Assembly: GCA_013180625.2 (NCBI GenBank)
Contig: SNVD02006269.1
Location: 1-64,000, forward strand
Length of the DNA stretch: 64,000 nt
Source: Boswellia sacra
Taxonomy: Eukaryota > Streptophyta > Magnoliopsida > Sapindales > Burseraceae
Reading direction: 5' to 3'
In this document: in pieces, positions 9,181 through 21,799 of the stretch
How positions within the stretch are numbered: the first letter of the stretch is position 1
Layout: the number at the start of each line of letters is the position of its first letter
Made by a program: the position numbers and the translations under genes
The notes under the pieces: model-generated
Database searches by the model: none
What the model was told of the DNA's origin: nothing
Seen by the model: the letters and a program-made list of their open reading frames with translations, nothing else

Positions 9181-12075
9181 AAATCAATGAGGAGTCATGC
9201 TGGGCTACTGCTTAACATCTGCTGACACATCATCAGATGTCCCTGTGGTGGTCGTAATATCGGCTGAGACAACATCGACAATTCCCGTGGTGGCCGCAAC
9301 ATCAATAGACAGAACATCAACAAACCCTGTGATGGCCGCAATCTTGATAGGTCTTGTGACGGCTGAGACGACCTCTTCCACCTATGGATGAACTCGATAA
9401 GCCCAAAGCTGTAACGCCATACTTTGCCGTTTTAGTTCGTCTGTGAATGTCTTAAAGGCTGTCAATGGAATGCCCCCCACTAAGAACCTCTATGTACTTC
9501 AAACAGTACATGCTGCATGCTCCTCCCCCAGCCTCCTATTGTGGTACCTCGGTCTTATCCTTGATGCGCTCAATGTTGTATTGGGTTGTGGGGTATTCAT
9601 GAAGACCGTAAACATCCATTGATACCATACGAGGTATCAACTCTGCCAGATATCGGACTGTATCAATGACCGTGCATGTGGAACTATGCATAATACATGA
9701 GTCATATATGACTATAATATGACGATTCAAATCCACCTTGGCTGCCACCCAATATATATGGCTCCTGACCTTCACCGTCATCGCCTGAAGCTCCATCTGA
9801 ATCCTATATTAAAGCAAACCACAACGTCAGGTTAAATGGTGTGACATCATGGAAATCACAAAATCCGTTTATTAACTTGTGCAATGTACCAAGGCAGTAT
9901 ATCTGAAATCGCTACCTAGTAGAACAATAGCCTTACGCAGATGAACTATCTCCTCTCGCATGTCCTTATTCTCTGCCTAGAACATTGTCATCTCCTCTCG
10001 GAGTCCTGCAAGCTCACGCAGAACTGTGCTCAGCTTACACAAAACTGTGCTCTCAAACCCATCATGGAAAGGCAACGCCTGCATATCATTATTCATGATC
10101 ACCATGATAAACTAACCAAGCAGCAATGTAAACGGATAAGTATACCAATGTAAATTCTCATTACATACTTTCAAGCTTGAAGGGACATCGTGTACAAGAG
10201 GAGAAATGTCACGGTAGGTGGTCGCGAGACCCGATGGAGGAATCGAATCGCCTGCAGGATCATAGCTGTCGAATGTGGTAGGCACAAGACTGATGGGGGG
10301 ACCGGCTGTGTCTATGTCTGCCCTCACATCAGGTCTATCGACGAAAATATGTTCAGTAAAATTAGTTCCGGATGGATCCTCATGACTGTGACTCTTCAAT
10401 GTTGGAGGTGTAAGACTAATGGGGGAAGCATGCGACGGAGACCGAACATGTTCATCTGTAGGACTAGCTGTGTCTCTGACTGGCCCCACCTCAGATCTAA
10501 TAGGGGAACTTTGACCAGTAGGAGGGGGAGCTAATGGATTCTCTGTTAGAAGTGGCTCAATCCTCTCATTGGGCATTAAAAGAGCATCCACAAAGGTCGC
10601 CTAGGCTACATGTGCACTTCTCCGGATGCCAACTACTTCAGCAAGCCTAATATACCAATTTGTCGTCTATCCCGCCTTAGATAGCTCCAAAATGACGAGT
10701 GGACGAGCGTGCGTCAACAAATAATCCATCAAATTAAACAGTTATTCGTTGTGACCAAAAATAGAAAAAAGTTCAAAACACAGGGGAACCTTAGAATACC
10801 CACCTCCTAACCAATAAGACATCACATTTGACGATCTCCTCCGATGTGGTCTTCTTTGTCTCTAACTTTAACAAGCACGGTATCCACTCCCTATAGACCG
10901 CTTGCCCATATGTCCCGCCAATGTATGACACAACCACGTATAACCAAACCTTAATAACATAAGGGTTTTTTAGTGACAAATGGTATTTATATTTGTAACT
11001 CAAAGAAACTAATAAACAAGTCAACACATTTGTTTTTTAGTATGTGCCTGAATAGCGTAGGAGGCACCCTTCTAAGTTATATCTCTCGCACTGCTTTCCT
11101 TTCCCTTTCGTCTTCTTATTCTTCCCTTTGGCTCGCTTCTTATACCTTTCTAACCTCCCGTTCAAAGCGTTTTTCATTCCTTTAATTGTTAAAATCATCC
11201 AATGTATTGATGAAATTCAACCACACACGAGAGACATATCGGTGTCGATCCCATCCCATGAAAAAACGCTCGAGCATGTAATACAATGCCAGTTTTACAG
11301 CATCCTCGTATGGCATAGCTGACACATCTAATGCGCGAAGTCTTGGATAGAAATCCATGAGCTCCATGTCCTCGCCATCGAAATAGGTATCCAACAAAAG
11401 GCACAGATTCAAGATAGTCGGTATTGGTGGCACAGTGGAAGCAAATCTCAATCCCGTAATCAAACCAAACCGTGGCCAGAAAAATGAATCAATCTTCCTA
11501 GAAAAAAGGGAAAAAAACATAAGATGCCAATAGTGGTAACAAAAAATATAACTACAAATACCAGATGCTCAAGAATAAAATTATTTAAATACATAGTAGT
11601 TCAAAACCATATTTTTACCTTCAATAAGGAACAACATCTCTTTATCGTATCCCACTATGTTAACCTCCCACAGAAGCACATTATGCATCAATTGAGATAG
11701 ACAGGACAGCTCTCGAATGTCTAAGAGAAACCCAAAATATGTATTATGAAACATGTTTTTTTGCCTCTCACTCAACTTCACGCGAATCTATTCTATACAG
11801 TCCAAACTTGCCAAGTTTGTGATCACCCCATGATAGTGCTCACCATATGGTGTCTTCAGGGTGAAGGATAGTCTAAATTCATTTGCCATTTGCTTTAACC
11901 TACAAAAACAAAATCCGTTATAGTTAAATATGATGCAAAAAGGTAAAAAAAAGGTCAAAACAAGCAACCTGTCGAAACGCTCAGCACACTCGACAAACTC
12001 GACGAAACTTGACACGCTCGATAGAGCTCGACAACAGATCCGACGAAATTTTTGTTGGATACCTCTAATCGACAT
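9180..12075 (-). pseudogene. DUF1985 / Ulp1-like cysteine protease gene of a MULE, decayed
   Basis: On the minus strand, in order: a DUF1985-like region (frames at 11788-12075, 11581-11781 and 11182-11520, including NMFHNTYFGFLLDIRELS, FGLITGLRF and the ALYYMLERFFMG block); a proline/serine/threonine-rich linker (10112-10591); a short coiled-coil-like stretch near 9950-10060; and a C48 (Ulp1) protease segment (9536-9796: YWVAAKVDLNRHIIVIYDS) continuing with GACSMYCLKYIEVL near 9500. In Ulp1 enzymes a catalytic His precedes Trp; here it is Tyr. The Asp in IYDS and the Cys in GACSMY remain. Frames are broken by shifts, stops and possibly introns. Such genes travel with Kaonashi-type MULEs; their role in transposition is unknown. 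Confidence 0.8.
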
Positions 12076-12420
12076 ATGCTAGGCCTGACATTTGACAATA
12101 CGACTATGTCAGATATCGGACTAGTCAAGTGTCGGATTCAGAATCGGACATTGTAAACTCTTCGGCTGATGTATCTGACACTCGATACAATTGTTTTCAC
12201 TTTCATCCGACACTCAACACCAGGTCATTTTATATAAAACCGACACTCGACATTCCCTACAGAGATGTTGAGTGTCGGATACAGAAACTGACATATCGAT
12301 GTCTTCAAAAATTCTCTGATGTCGAGCTTTAGTTCGAATATTCGACAGGAATCGACACGAAAGTGTCATATGTCGAGTGAAAACCGACACGCACCATAGT
12401 TTTCGTGGCGATGAAAACCG
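12000..12420. repeat. Dense cluster of CGACA / TGTCG pentamers
   Basis: About two dozen CGACA or TGTCG words lie within roughly 420 bases, on both strands, often as TGTCGGAT or CCGACACTCG. They lie just beyond the start of the Ulp1-like gene. The arrangement suggests a subterminal, possibly transposase-binding, repeat region of the MULE. No clear terminal inverted repeat or target duplication was found. Confidence 0.6.
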
Positions 12421-15400
12421 GCAGTTTCTACTGTTTTCATACACATCAAACCACATCAACTAATAACACTTCATTTAACTTTATAAACACAGAATAAGTT
12501 CAAAAATTGATCAGAAACTCAAATCCCTAATTCAAAATCTCTAAAATCTAGCTTAAATCAAACGATCCAGAAAAAATAAAAAGATTACTAAATCTAACAA
12601 AAAAATAGACCAAGAAATTTACCCAAGTGTCGATTCTTGCTTCTCTCTACATCGCCTTACTTATATCATCGACTGATGATTATATCAAGTTGCGTTATAA
12701 ATAGTGTCAAGGGGTTATAGAAATAGATGTCTCTTAGTTGAGCAAAAGAAAAATCAATACTTTAAAAATAAATTAAATTATTAATGATATTATAGTTATT
12801 TTATAAAAAAAAGCATCTATTACATAAAAATTTTTTTATATTATATCTATATTCTATTTAAATCCCTTAACAGTACTTTTTTTAAAATTTTCCTTTTATT
12901 TTCTTTTGATCTCTATCTTCCTCTTTCTTTCCCTCTAGTTTTTGGTTTTTTGCCTTGTCGGTTGTTATTTCTTGGTGATCTGAAAATGAAGAAGAGGAAG
13001 GTTCTGTCTATGAGGAGGAGGGTGAGAGAAGATGATAAACTCAAAGTTATGGCACACATATGGTCTACTTCCTCAATGCTATGGCTGCCAGCTGCGAATT
13101 GTATCATTGAAAAGCACGCAATTCAGAGTTTCACAGATTGAAATGTGGGGAAGGTGAGTCCCGATTTAAAGCTCTCTTTATTCGTATCTAGCTTGTGAGT
13201 GGTGACAAATTATAAAGAATATCCTTTTATTCTCTTTAGTTTCATATAATTTATACCTAATTTCACTGAGTTAGAGCTTTTTAGATCTGATTTCGTGCAT
13301 TTGTTGTTTATCAGATTAAACTTTAAAAGCATTTTCGATTCTTTCGCTTTCTAAAACGCAATGCGTTGATTCTCTCTCTCAATTGAATATCATTCGATTG
13401 TTCAAAATTGTCAGGTATGTCTCGTTTCTCTCTTTCATTATTCGTTAAGTGTTTCTTAAGATTTGTCAAGTTCAGAGAATTTGAGCATTCTCCTTTGAAA
13501 ACTCTAAGGTGTTTGATGAAATGTCTATTAGAATTGGAGTTTTGTGTTTTATCTGTTGGGATTATGCTTCTATATAAAATCTATATAAAGTCCCCGTGGC
13601 ATGAATTCTAGCTTTAAATTTATGGTGAATGGTGTAGTTAATATGAGTTTTGACTTCAATCAGCTTTATCACATGAAGAGCTGAAAGAAAAGCTTCAACT
13701 TTAATTCATTCACTTAGTTATTTGCAATAAATGACCTCAATTCGGAGACTTTTTTTTTTTTTTTTTTTTTTTTGGACGAGTCGAATTGTAATACCTAGAC
13801 CATGTGCTATGAAAACACTTTAGTTTATGTTTGAATGGCCGCTTTTTATATATTATTATAATCATATATGCTTGGTTCAATTTAATTTTAATAACTCAAT
13901 TATGATAAGAACTTTTAGTTGACCTTCATGCTTAACTGATTGCTGCATTCTAGAATAAAGGAATTATAGGGATACTCTGCAGTAGATTTTGCCATGACTG
14001 ACCATAATGAAGAAGTGCACAATGTAAGGTCAATGAATTTAACTAGTAATTTTGGTGGCTGTACCTATGATTATTTATTTATTCATCTTGTCTAATATAG
14101 TCTTACCATAATTTTCAATCCAAACTTCAACTTAGCCTTAAGCTTAATTGTATAACACTAAGAACAGCCCAACCCTAACCCAAAAATGTGATATAAGGAA
14201 TATTGCTTTATTATATTTGATCCATGTTGAATGGCTTGCTTAACAAGGATGGGCAGCTGGTGTTGAATTGTGTTACTCTTAGAATTGAGTCCTCCCAACC
14301 AACAAATAGAGCAAAGGAATCTGCTACTCTTTTTTTGTTTTCTTTTTCCTGTCTTTCATTTTAAAGTTAGGCTCTAGAAAACTGGTTGACTGAATAATGT
14401 CTTGTGGTTATGACAAGTTGTGTGGATTAGAGTTATTTATGGAAAATAATTTGAAATCTTTCATTTACCTGCCATGCAGAAACAAAACTGTTAAATGGAG
14501 TTATTTATGCACTATTAGGATAAACCTTTTTCTTTCCTTCTACTAAAGTTTGCACTCACTTCTCTGTGTGTGTCTTTACATGCATGCCTCTCTATGGATT
14601 GATTTAATAGTGGATCATTTAAAGGTTGGGATCAACTAATCTGTTTGATCCGCTTGTCTGTTCAGGGTACCATTGGTGGAAGTTGTGTTTGTTATTTTCT
14701 CCTCTGTTTTGTGTAGCTCAATATACTGATGCTGTTAATATTTATAAATATATCCATGGATAGCATTGGAATTTCTCTCTTAGAACAGTTCTATTTCTCA
14801 TAAGGTTTGCATGCTTTGGTGGTTTTGGATTTGTTACTTTTTGTTTAGTTATTTACAGTTTTCTTTGGAAAATATATGCCCTGTTGTTATCTATTAGCTT
14901 AATAGTTGGGCATGTTTGTGGAATTTGTATACACTTCCCATTGCTCGATTGTGTCATTGCTTTGAACCACTCGTTTCTTGTTTCTCTTCCTTTTTTAAGT
15001 AAACTCAAAATGGGAATCAGTTATAGTTATGACTGAAAAATTGAAATAATGGATAAGAAGTCTTAGAATCTGTTATACTATTTGTTTTCTAACTTCTGAA
15101 CAAGAGTAAAGCAAGGGAGGTAGTTCCTAACAAACGAAACCTTTTTGGATATGTTTAAAAGCTTTAACTTTGGGTTAAATGCTTTCATTTCATCAATTTT
15201 GCAAATCACATGTGGCCTAAGCTACTTTATACTTGAGAAACTAAACTAAAATAAATGATGAGTTCCAACTTGATCTTGCAAATATATTAACTATTAGCAG
15301 CTGCATACCTGAGTTGGAAAGTAGTTGGCATGTTATTGGTAGCATTTCACTTGGGCTTGGGCTAGTTCATGCAAAAGAAAATGGGTAGAAAAGCCTTGCG

Positions 15401-16480
15401 AGTAAAATGAAAATGAATAATAGTTATTCATTCTAGGCTTGGACTGGTCTTTCATCCAATTTTCCTGTGCAAAACAGTTTCAAACAGTCTCAAATGAGTA
15501 CACATTCATGGATAACCACCTCTGCCTCTGCCACTGACCCTTAAAATAATTCAAGTTATTTGCTTTTATTCTAGCCTATTGCAATTGCCAAGTCAGATGA
15601 TAGTCGTGTTTCTTGTAGATAACATTCATTATAATATATAGAGCTCTCAAGCTTCCACTGCTCAAGCTACCTATCATGTGAAGGCAATCAAGACTTAAAT
15701 CTAATTCATCTCTGGTAATTTATGAGATGGGTTAAACAAATTCTAATTTTCCTTTTATTTATTTTCTTTATGATCATATGATGGTAAAATGGGATGATAT
15801 ATTTGATGTTTATTGTAGGTTTAAATTTGTTGCAGAGTTGCTTGTGATTTTTGGGATCAACAACATCAGAGTTTGTGACCCTGCAATAAACATCAAAGAG
15901 CATAAAAGAATGATCATATCTGTTGGTATTTATCTGTTTTCTTAGATATTCTCCATCAACATTGAATGGCACAAAAACTTATTATTCTGATTTTGTACGC
16001 ATGAGAAAAAAAAAAAAAGTGTCAATGTTGTTAAGATTTTGGTTTCCTTGTTATTACTAGGCTGTTATAGTTAGAATTGGGGGAGAAGATTGAGCTTCAA
16101 GGCTGAATTGGAAAGATAACGGGAGTTCATGCATCCTTTTCGATAGTCTTAGGCGTATATACTTTAGGATACTTATAGGTTAAATTTTTGAACTCAATTT
16201 AGACCCTTTCAAGCCAATTTTTTTCATAACTATGTTATCTAAATAGGTGTAACTCAAGCTAGATAATATGGTTTTAGTTCAAACTTTTGAACATATATGC
16301 ATGGTTTTAAATCCTAGGTTATGGTACTTTTGCATTTTATTGTATGTACTTAAAACCAGTTTATGTTATTTAATAGAAGGCAAATATTTATGAAAAAAGA
16401 TGTGAGAATTTTAATTCCAATTTTCATTTGCGTTTGCTATATGCTATTTGTATTTATATTTGCAACTAAATATTGCTAAA
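12421..16480 (+). other. Unresolved region with exon-like fragments; no assignable gene
   Basis: AT-rich, intron-like sequence with a few exon-like islands on the plus strand. A pyrimidine-rich leader and short frame lies at 12900-13141, followed by a donor-like gtgagt. A piece between 'ctctgcag' and 'gtaagg' encodes MTDHNEEVHN near 13994-14030. A segment at about 15818-15915 after a tgttgtag acceptor reads FKFVAELLVIFGINNIRV. I recognise none of these proteins. There is a 27-base poly-T run at about 13749-13775. Because a CACTA terminus lies at 17432, the islands may be host exons carried inside that element. They may equally be the remains of one unknown gene. Confidence 0.35.
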
Positions 16481-16499
16481 TCTGTCCAATTTTATTTTT

Positions 16500-17432
16500 A
16501 GGGGATATCAATTTGACAAAAATGGAGCTATTAATTTAACAATTTAAATACATTTACCCACCAAATAATTTGTCGCCAAAACATGGTATGTGCTACTAAA
16601 AAATTTTAGTAGCTAATACAAATAATATGCAACAAAAATTTTGTTTCTAAACCTAAAATATTTATCCTCCATTATATTTTGCAACCAAATTAATTATATT
16701 TGTCACGAATTTGATTGTCCCAAAATGATGCATTTGGTAACTAAATAAAATTTCTGGTAATTTATATAATATTGCAACAAAATTTTTGTTGCTAAAGGTG
16801 TTAATTTTCTTCTCCCATTTTCATTTTGTTACTATTTTTAGATATTTTATTACAAATAAATTTGTTCCAAAATGATTCATTTCGCAACTAAATAAATTTT
16901 GTGTCAAAATATATCATATTGTAACAATAATTGTTGCCAAAGTCTTTAATATTTGTTTCTCATTCTCATTTTGTCACTATTTTCATACATTATAATTTGT
17001 TTCAAAAATCCACATTTAATAACAAACAAAAGATTGTTTCTAAATGTGTAATTTAGGAACTAATTTTTTGTTGCTATTGCATCCGAAATTTGGCTCAAAT
17101 TCTCACTTTCTAGGACAAAATGAAATTCTTTATAAAAAAGTTACAATCACCAACGAAATATTTTTGTCTCCTTAACTCTTTCAGCACCATTTTTTGTGCT
17201 TTCTCATACCTTTTTACAACATTTTCGAATTGAATCTGCAACAAAAATTTTTGTGGCTAAAATGCATCATGCAGCAACTAAAGTTTTTTTTTGTTGCCTT
17301 TTCCTTTTGTCACGAACCGATTGCCACCGCTTTGCAACGACGGAATTTTCGTCACGGAATGTCTTTTGCAATGAAATTTTAACTTTTATAAACAAAATTA
17401 ATACATTGCAAAAGGCCAAATTTCTCGTAGTG
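16500..17432. mobile_element. Right terminus of a CACTA (EnSpm) element with subterminal repeats
   Basis: The stretch ends in 'aaatttctcgtagtg', the reverse complement of CACTACGAGAAATTT, a typical CACTA terminus. The preceding ~900 bases are filled with repeats such as 'tgcaacaaaatttttgttgc', in both orientations, as expected of CACTA subterminal regions. The bases after the terminus are AGT, a possible 3-bp target duplication. No matching CACTACGAG left end was found to the left, so the element's extent and any cargo are undetermined. Confidence 0.7.
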
Positions 17433-17639
17433 AGTTCTTCAACGTTAATCGAATGCAAGCTCGATGGACAACGTGCATTCTGAAATTTACCTTCTCTCTC
17501 TGACACAAGTCTGGACATTTAAACAATGTTACTATGAACGGGGTTTTCATCTTGCCAGAGCATTTGTGACCACGATACTGTGTCAAAACCTTTTTGAGAT
17601 TTAAAAGAACACGAAGAGTCATGGGCACTGCTGGAGAAA

Positions 17640-19430
17640 TGAAGTCGCCACCCAATTATTGAACTGGGAATGAACGAAGGCAATTTGATCCCTTACTTTA
17701 AGACCTAAACTACCCTCATCCCTTCAGAGAGAGGTTTGGAAAATTAGGTGCGAGCCCTCGCCTGAATCAAAATACGGCCTCCACTAGGGTATACCAAATT
17801 AAAATAGCTCATACTGTTACATAATCCACTTAAATTGTTCATTTTATGCACACATTCTATTTAATCATCATTAGACATGTGAGGTGATTATTCAATCAAA
17901 GAACAGTTATATGTTAATCCATAAAAAAGGGGAGGAAAATAAAGTTACATTTTTGTCATACATGAGGGAAGGGGAAGAGAATTATATCGCTTTGTTTTTT
18001 AACAATAAATTCTATAAAAATATAAATTCATCCATAAATTCAAATATTAAGTACAAATGGTCTATTCGGTAGCCAGTAGATGATGAATTCCTCACCACCA
18101 TATGTGAGTCTATTCAATATCTATTGAACCTCTACATTCATTCATTTAGGCATTCATTCCAAGTAATGGTCCCTCACCATCAATGTGAATCCATCATCAC
18201 TTCATGACAATCATATAATAACACTTCTAACATGATACATTCATATAATATTCATACATTTGAAAATCAAACTAAGCCATAATCTAGCATCATGACATTC
18301 TAGCCTAGATTTGATAATTCTATCATGACATTTTACCTATTACTATTCTAATATAATTCATATTGATTCATATTATCATCGCATTTCTAGCCTAAACATG
18401 TTTATTATAACATATTCTAGCCTAAGCATGGCATTTATAGCCTAATTTAAACAACTAAAATCAAACAAGACTCTTCTAGCCCAATATAAGCATTCAAAGG
18501 GCAATACGATAATTCTTACTTATTTTATGCTATTTCCTAACATATATCAAAGCAATTGTAAGTTCTTCTATGATGATTCTAATCATGTGCTCCTAAGCAC
18601 GTTTCTAAGCATTTGCGAAGGAAAATAAACTCCTAGACATGTTTCTCGATAAAGGAGAGAAAACGGACTTACCTCGATAGGCTTATCTATCTCGAAAAGC
18701 AAACAAGGGTTAGAATAATTCATAGTAACCCTAGCATGCTTCTAAGCATTAAAATACATGCTTATTCTAAGCATAAACTTACCTAGACATGCTTAATTCT
18801 AAGTAAGAAAATAAAAGAGAAAAATGAGGGAGAAGAGGAATCTACTCTCAAGATGCACCATTTTTGGGTTTAGAGCAATATAAAATGTTCGAAAACTTTA
18901 GACTAGAAAAGACTTCTCGAATTCTCAAGCGTGTCTTTAAGAAGGAGAAGAGAGAATTTGTGGATGTATTGCAAAGTAAGGAGGAGGGCTGTTTATACAA
19001 GAGAGAGGTTGGATTGAAAAAGGAAGAAAAAAACAAATATGGGAAGTCCTTAATAAAATTTTCGAAAATACATGACCAACAGCTGGGCAGCTATTTTTAC
19101 CTTCGGTCCTTCCTATTTTGTCACTTTTCAGTACAACCCCTTCTAACCTTTGTCGGTTTGATCACAATAATTTTTCAAATTCAACTTCGATTTATGATTC
19201 GTTAGTTTCTATGACAGACATCCGTAGCTTCGCAACGATATATGACTCATCAACAAACTCCTTATGGATTAATTTCTGTGATTTTTTTAACTCACATATC
19301 AGTTTTTGAGACCCTCTGTCAATTCCTTCTCACCTCTTTCCTCTTCAGCTTCCAAAGGTATTTCAGTCATTTTTTTCGCTTGTCATTTATCTTCATTTCA
19401 TTATCGCGCCTAAAAAATTTAGTGTCTACA
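17640..19430 (-). repeat. LTR-like sequence (minus orientation)
   Basis: On the minus strand it begins TGTAGACACTAAATTTTTTA (19430) and runs to about GGGTGGCGACTTCA (17640). Both are typical of LTR ends of plant gypsy elements. It sits exactly where RNase H passes to integrase in the next element, so it inserted into, or replaced the left part of, that element. I found no 5-bp target duplication, and the left border is approximate. Short frames inside are not convincing genes. Confidence 0.5.
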
Positions 19431-20645
19431 GTTGCCAATGCACTTAGTCAACATGTTATGTTATTGATTGGTATTTGAAGTGAAATCATTGGTTTTGACT
19501 ACTTGAAAGATTTGTATGCTAATGATGAAGATTCCAAGGTTGAATGGAAGAAATGTATCACCGGTACTTTAGAGAAGCATCAAATACATGATGATTTCTA
19601 TTCTTTGACAACCATTTGTGTATTCCTCAAGGGTCTCTCGGAGAGCACATTATTCATGAATTCCATGAAGGACTAGGAGGACATGGGACGTGACAAGACC
19701 ATCTCACTTGTGGAAGCTCGATATTTTTGGCCGCATCTCAAGTGTGAAGTCAAGAGATTTGGCAAGCGTTGTTACACATCCCAGACTGCAAAAGGTCAGA
19801 GTCAGAACATTGGACTCTATACACCTTTCCCATTCCCGACGCCCCTTGGGAAGATTTTTCTATGGATTTCGTTTTGGGACTATCTCGTACACAAAGAGGT
19901 GTAGATTCGATTTTTGTTGTTGTCAACCGCTTTTCCAAAATGCTCACTTGCTCAGTTGTTCTTTCGTGAGATTGTTCGCTTACATGGATTGTCAAAGACA
20001 ATAGTTTCTGACCGTGATAGCAAGCACCTCAGTTACTTTTGGCGTACTTTATGGAAGAGACTTGACACATCCCTATAGTATAGCAGCACCTGTCATCCCC
20101 AGACAAATGGCCGTATCGAAATCACCAATCGGACATTGGGTAACATCCTTCGTAGTTTGACCAAGGAGAATCAGAGGCAATGGGACAATTTTCTACCACA
20201 AGTACAGTTTGCTTACAACAATGTTCCAAACCGGTCCATTGGTAAATCCCCATTTGAGATCATTTATGTTCGTCCACCACTGAATACTTTGGACTTGGTC
20301 CTTTTACCGAAACATCCTGGTATGAGCATCATTGCCGATCATAAAGTGACCAACATTTATGGGGAAGTCAAAAGAAAGTTAGAAAATCTGCCACGACGTA
20401 CAAGAGTGTTGTTGATAAACATAGGCAGTCCAAATCATTCAAGAAAGGAGAACTCGTGATGGTTCATTTGAGAAAGGAACGACTTCCATCCGGTAAGTAC
20501 AACAAACTAAAGCGGAAAAAGATTGGCCCATTTTGTATCCTTCACAAGATCAGTGACAATGCCTATGTCGTTGATCTTCTTGAGACATGCAATATCTAAA
20601 ACTTTCAATGTTCAATATCTATACGAGTGCCAAGGACCAGAGGCA
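19431..20645 (+). pseudogene. Ty3/gypsy RNase H end and integrase, frameshifted
   Basis: Plus-strand text begins VANALSQH (normally VADALSRR, the end of RNase H). It then runs through LKDLYANDEDSKVEWKKC and the zinc-binding/integrase N-terminus (MGRDKTISLVEARYFWPHLK, then C-x2-C). The core reads [34 protein letters not shown] and NVPNRSIGKSPFEIIY. The C-terminus reads [19 protein letters not shown]. At least four frameshifts or stops separate these blocks. This is the Tekay/Reina-like style of plant chromovirus polyproteins. It is a dead relic truncated on its left by the LTR-like sequence. Confidence 0.88.
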
Positions 20646-21239
20646 CTACCATGAGTAACTCAAGGATGAGTTCTTTCAAAGAGGACTAGAACTGATGCAA
20701 GAACACGGAGGTCCAACAACACTAAAAACATAATCATGGAAGCACACTGAAAACATAATCATGGAAGAACCATTATTTTCACTTTTGGCTTGGCACTTTC
20801 TGCAGCAATACTTTGTGCTCGACTTTTACATTTTTTTAATGTTTTTACTTTATTCTTTTAAACGATAATAGATATGAGACCAATCTGTTGGCTACTTTAG
20901 AGTTACATAAGATCCCTTTTTTTTCATTCTAATCCATTTTGGGACTTTGTCTCCAAGATAATAGATACAATCACAAATTTTGGAACGAGTTTCCTGTATC
21001 AATATAAATCGTCACTTGTAACATGATTTTAACATTAGATTTTCTAAAAATATGCTTATAATAAAAGAAATGTAACATCGTATAAAAGAAAAAAGAGTTG
21101 GATTGAAGAGACACGTTACAAAGATCCATCGATAGTTTCAATTTTGAACAAAGTGCAAAATTTACTATTTGTGACCTACACCCAGATGAGAATAGAAATG
21201 ATAAATCTGATATAAATGCCACTCACGAGCAATTACTAG
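20646..21239. other. No gene seen; probable 3' end of the gypsy relic
   Basis: After the integrase the sequence has a duplicated 'aaaacataatcatggaa' and then T-rich, LTR-like text (about 20770-20960). From about 20970 it becomes the downstream flank of the minus-strand TIR-NLR pseudogene. No frame with recognisable motifs was found. Confidence 0.4.
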
Positions 21240-21799
21240 CGTCAAATTTATACCCCTCGGGAGCTCCGGTAAAGACCTTGGCCTTGTACAATAGCTTCTG
21301 TCTAAAGAACGCAAATTTGAAAGGTCTTTGATGCTAGATGGTATACTCCCAAAGTATTATGAGACAGAACTAATTCTTGTGGAGAGGATAATTTGCCAAG
21401 ATTGTCAGTTAAACTAAAGCTGATAAAGCATTAAATACCCGATAACATGTCCCTTCATTTCAGCCAACAAATTCCATAAATTTTTGCAAAGTCACCCAGA
21501 GAAGAATATTCACGAAGATGCAGAGACAAATCAAATTGTGTCCGTTTATACTCCAAAGCGTTGCTTCTGAAATTTATAATTTATAATCTGTGGACAACAA
21601 TTAAGACTCAAATGAACTAGTGTTGATTGATCTTCAACAAAGGGCAATTCTATTATTATTGTCAAACTCAAATCTAACTTTTCCACTTTACATGAGATAT
21701 TTGGAGCCATATTAAGTTTTGAAAAACCATGGAGAAGAATAATAGATTTGGATTGAATGAAATATGGAAGGCTAATAAGTTTTCTGCATGAGCTAACAT
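21240..21799 (-). pseudogene. TIR-NLR pseudogene, LRR C-terminal part
   Basis: Minus-strand pieces read CRKLISLPY near 21795, KVEKLDLSLTIIIELPF, TLVHLSLNC, and lower down GSIPSSIKDLSNLRSL and RSLPELPRGINLT. These are plant-NLR leucine-rich repeats of the TIR class in several frames with stops. They continue the LRR part seen at 24307-25135. The two are separated by the hAT-like element at 21800-24306. Confidence 0.75.
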
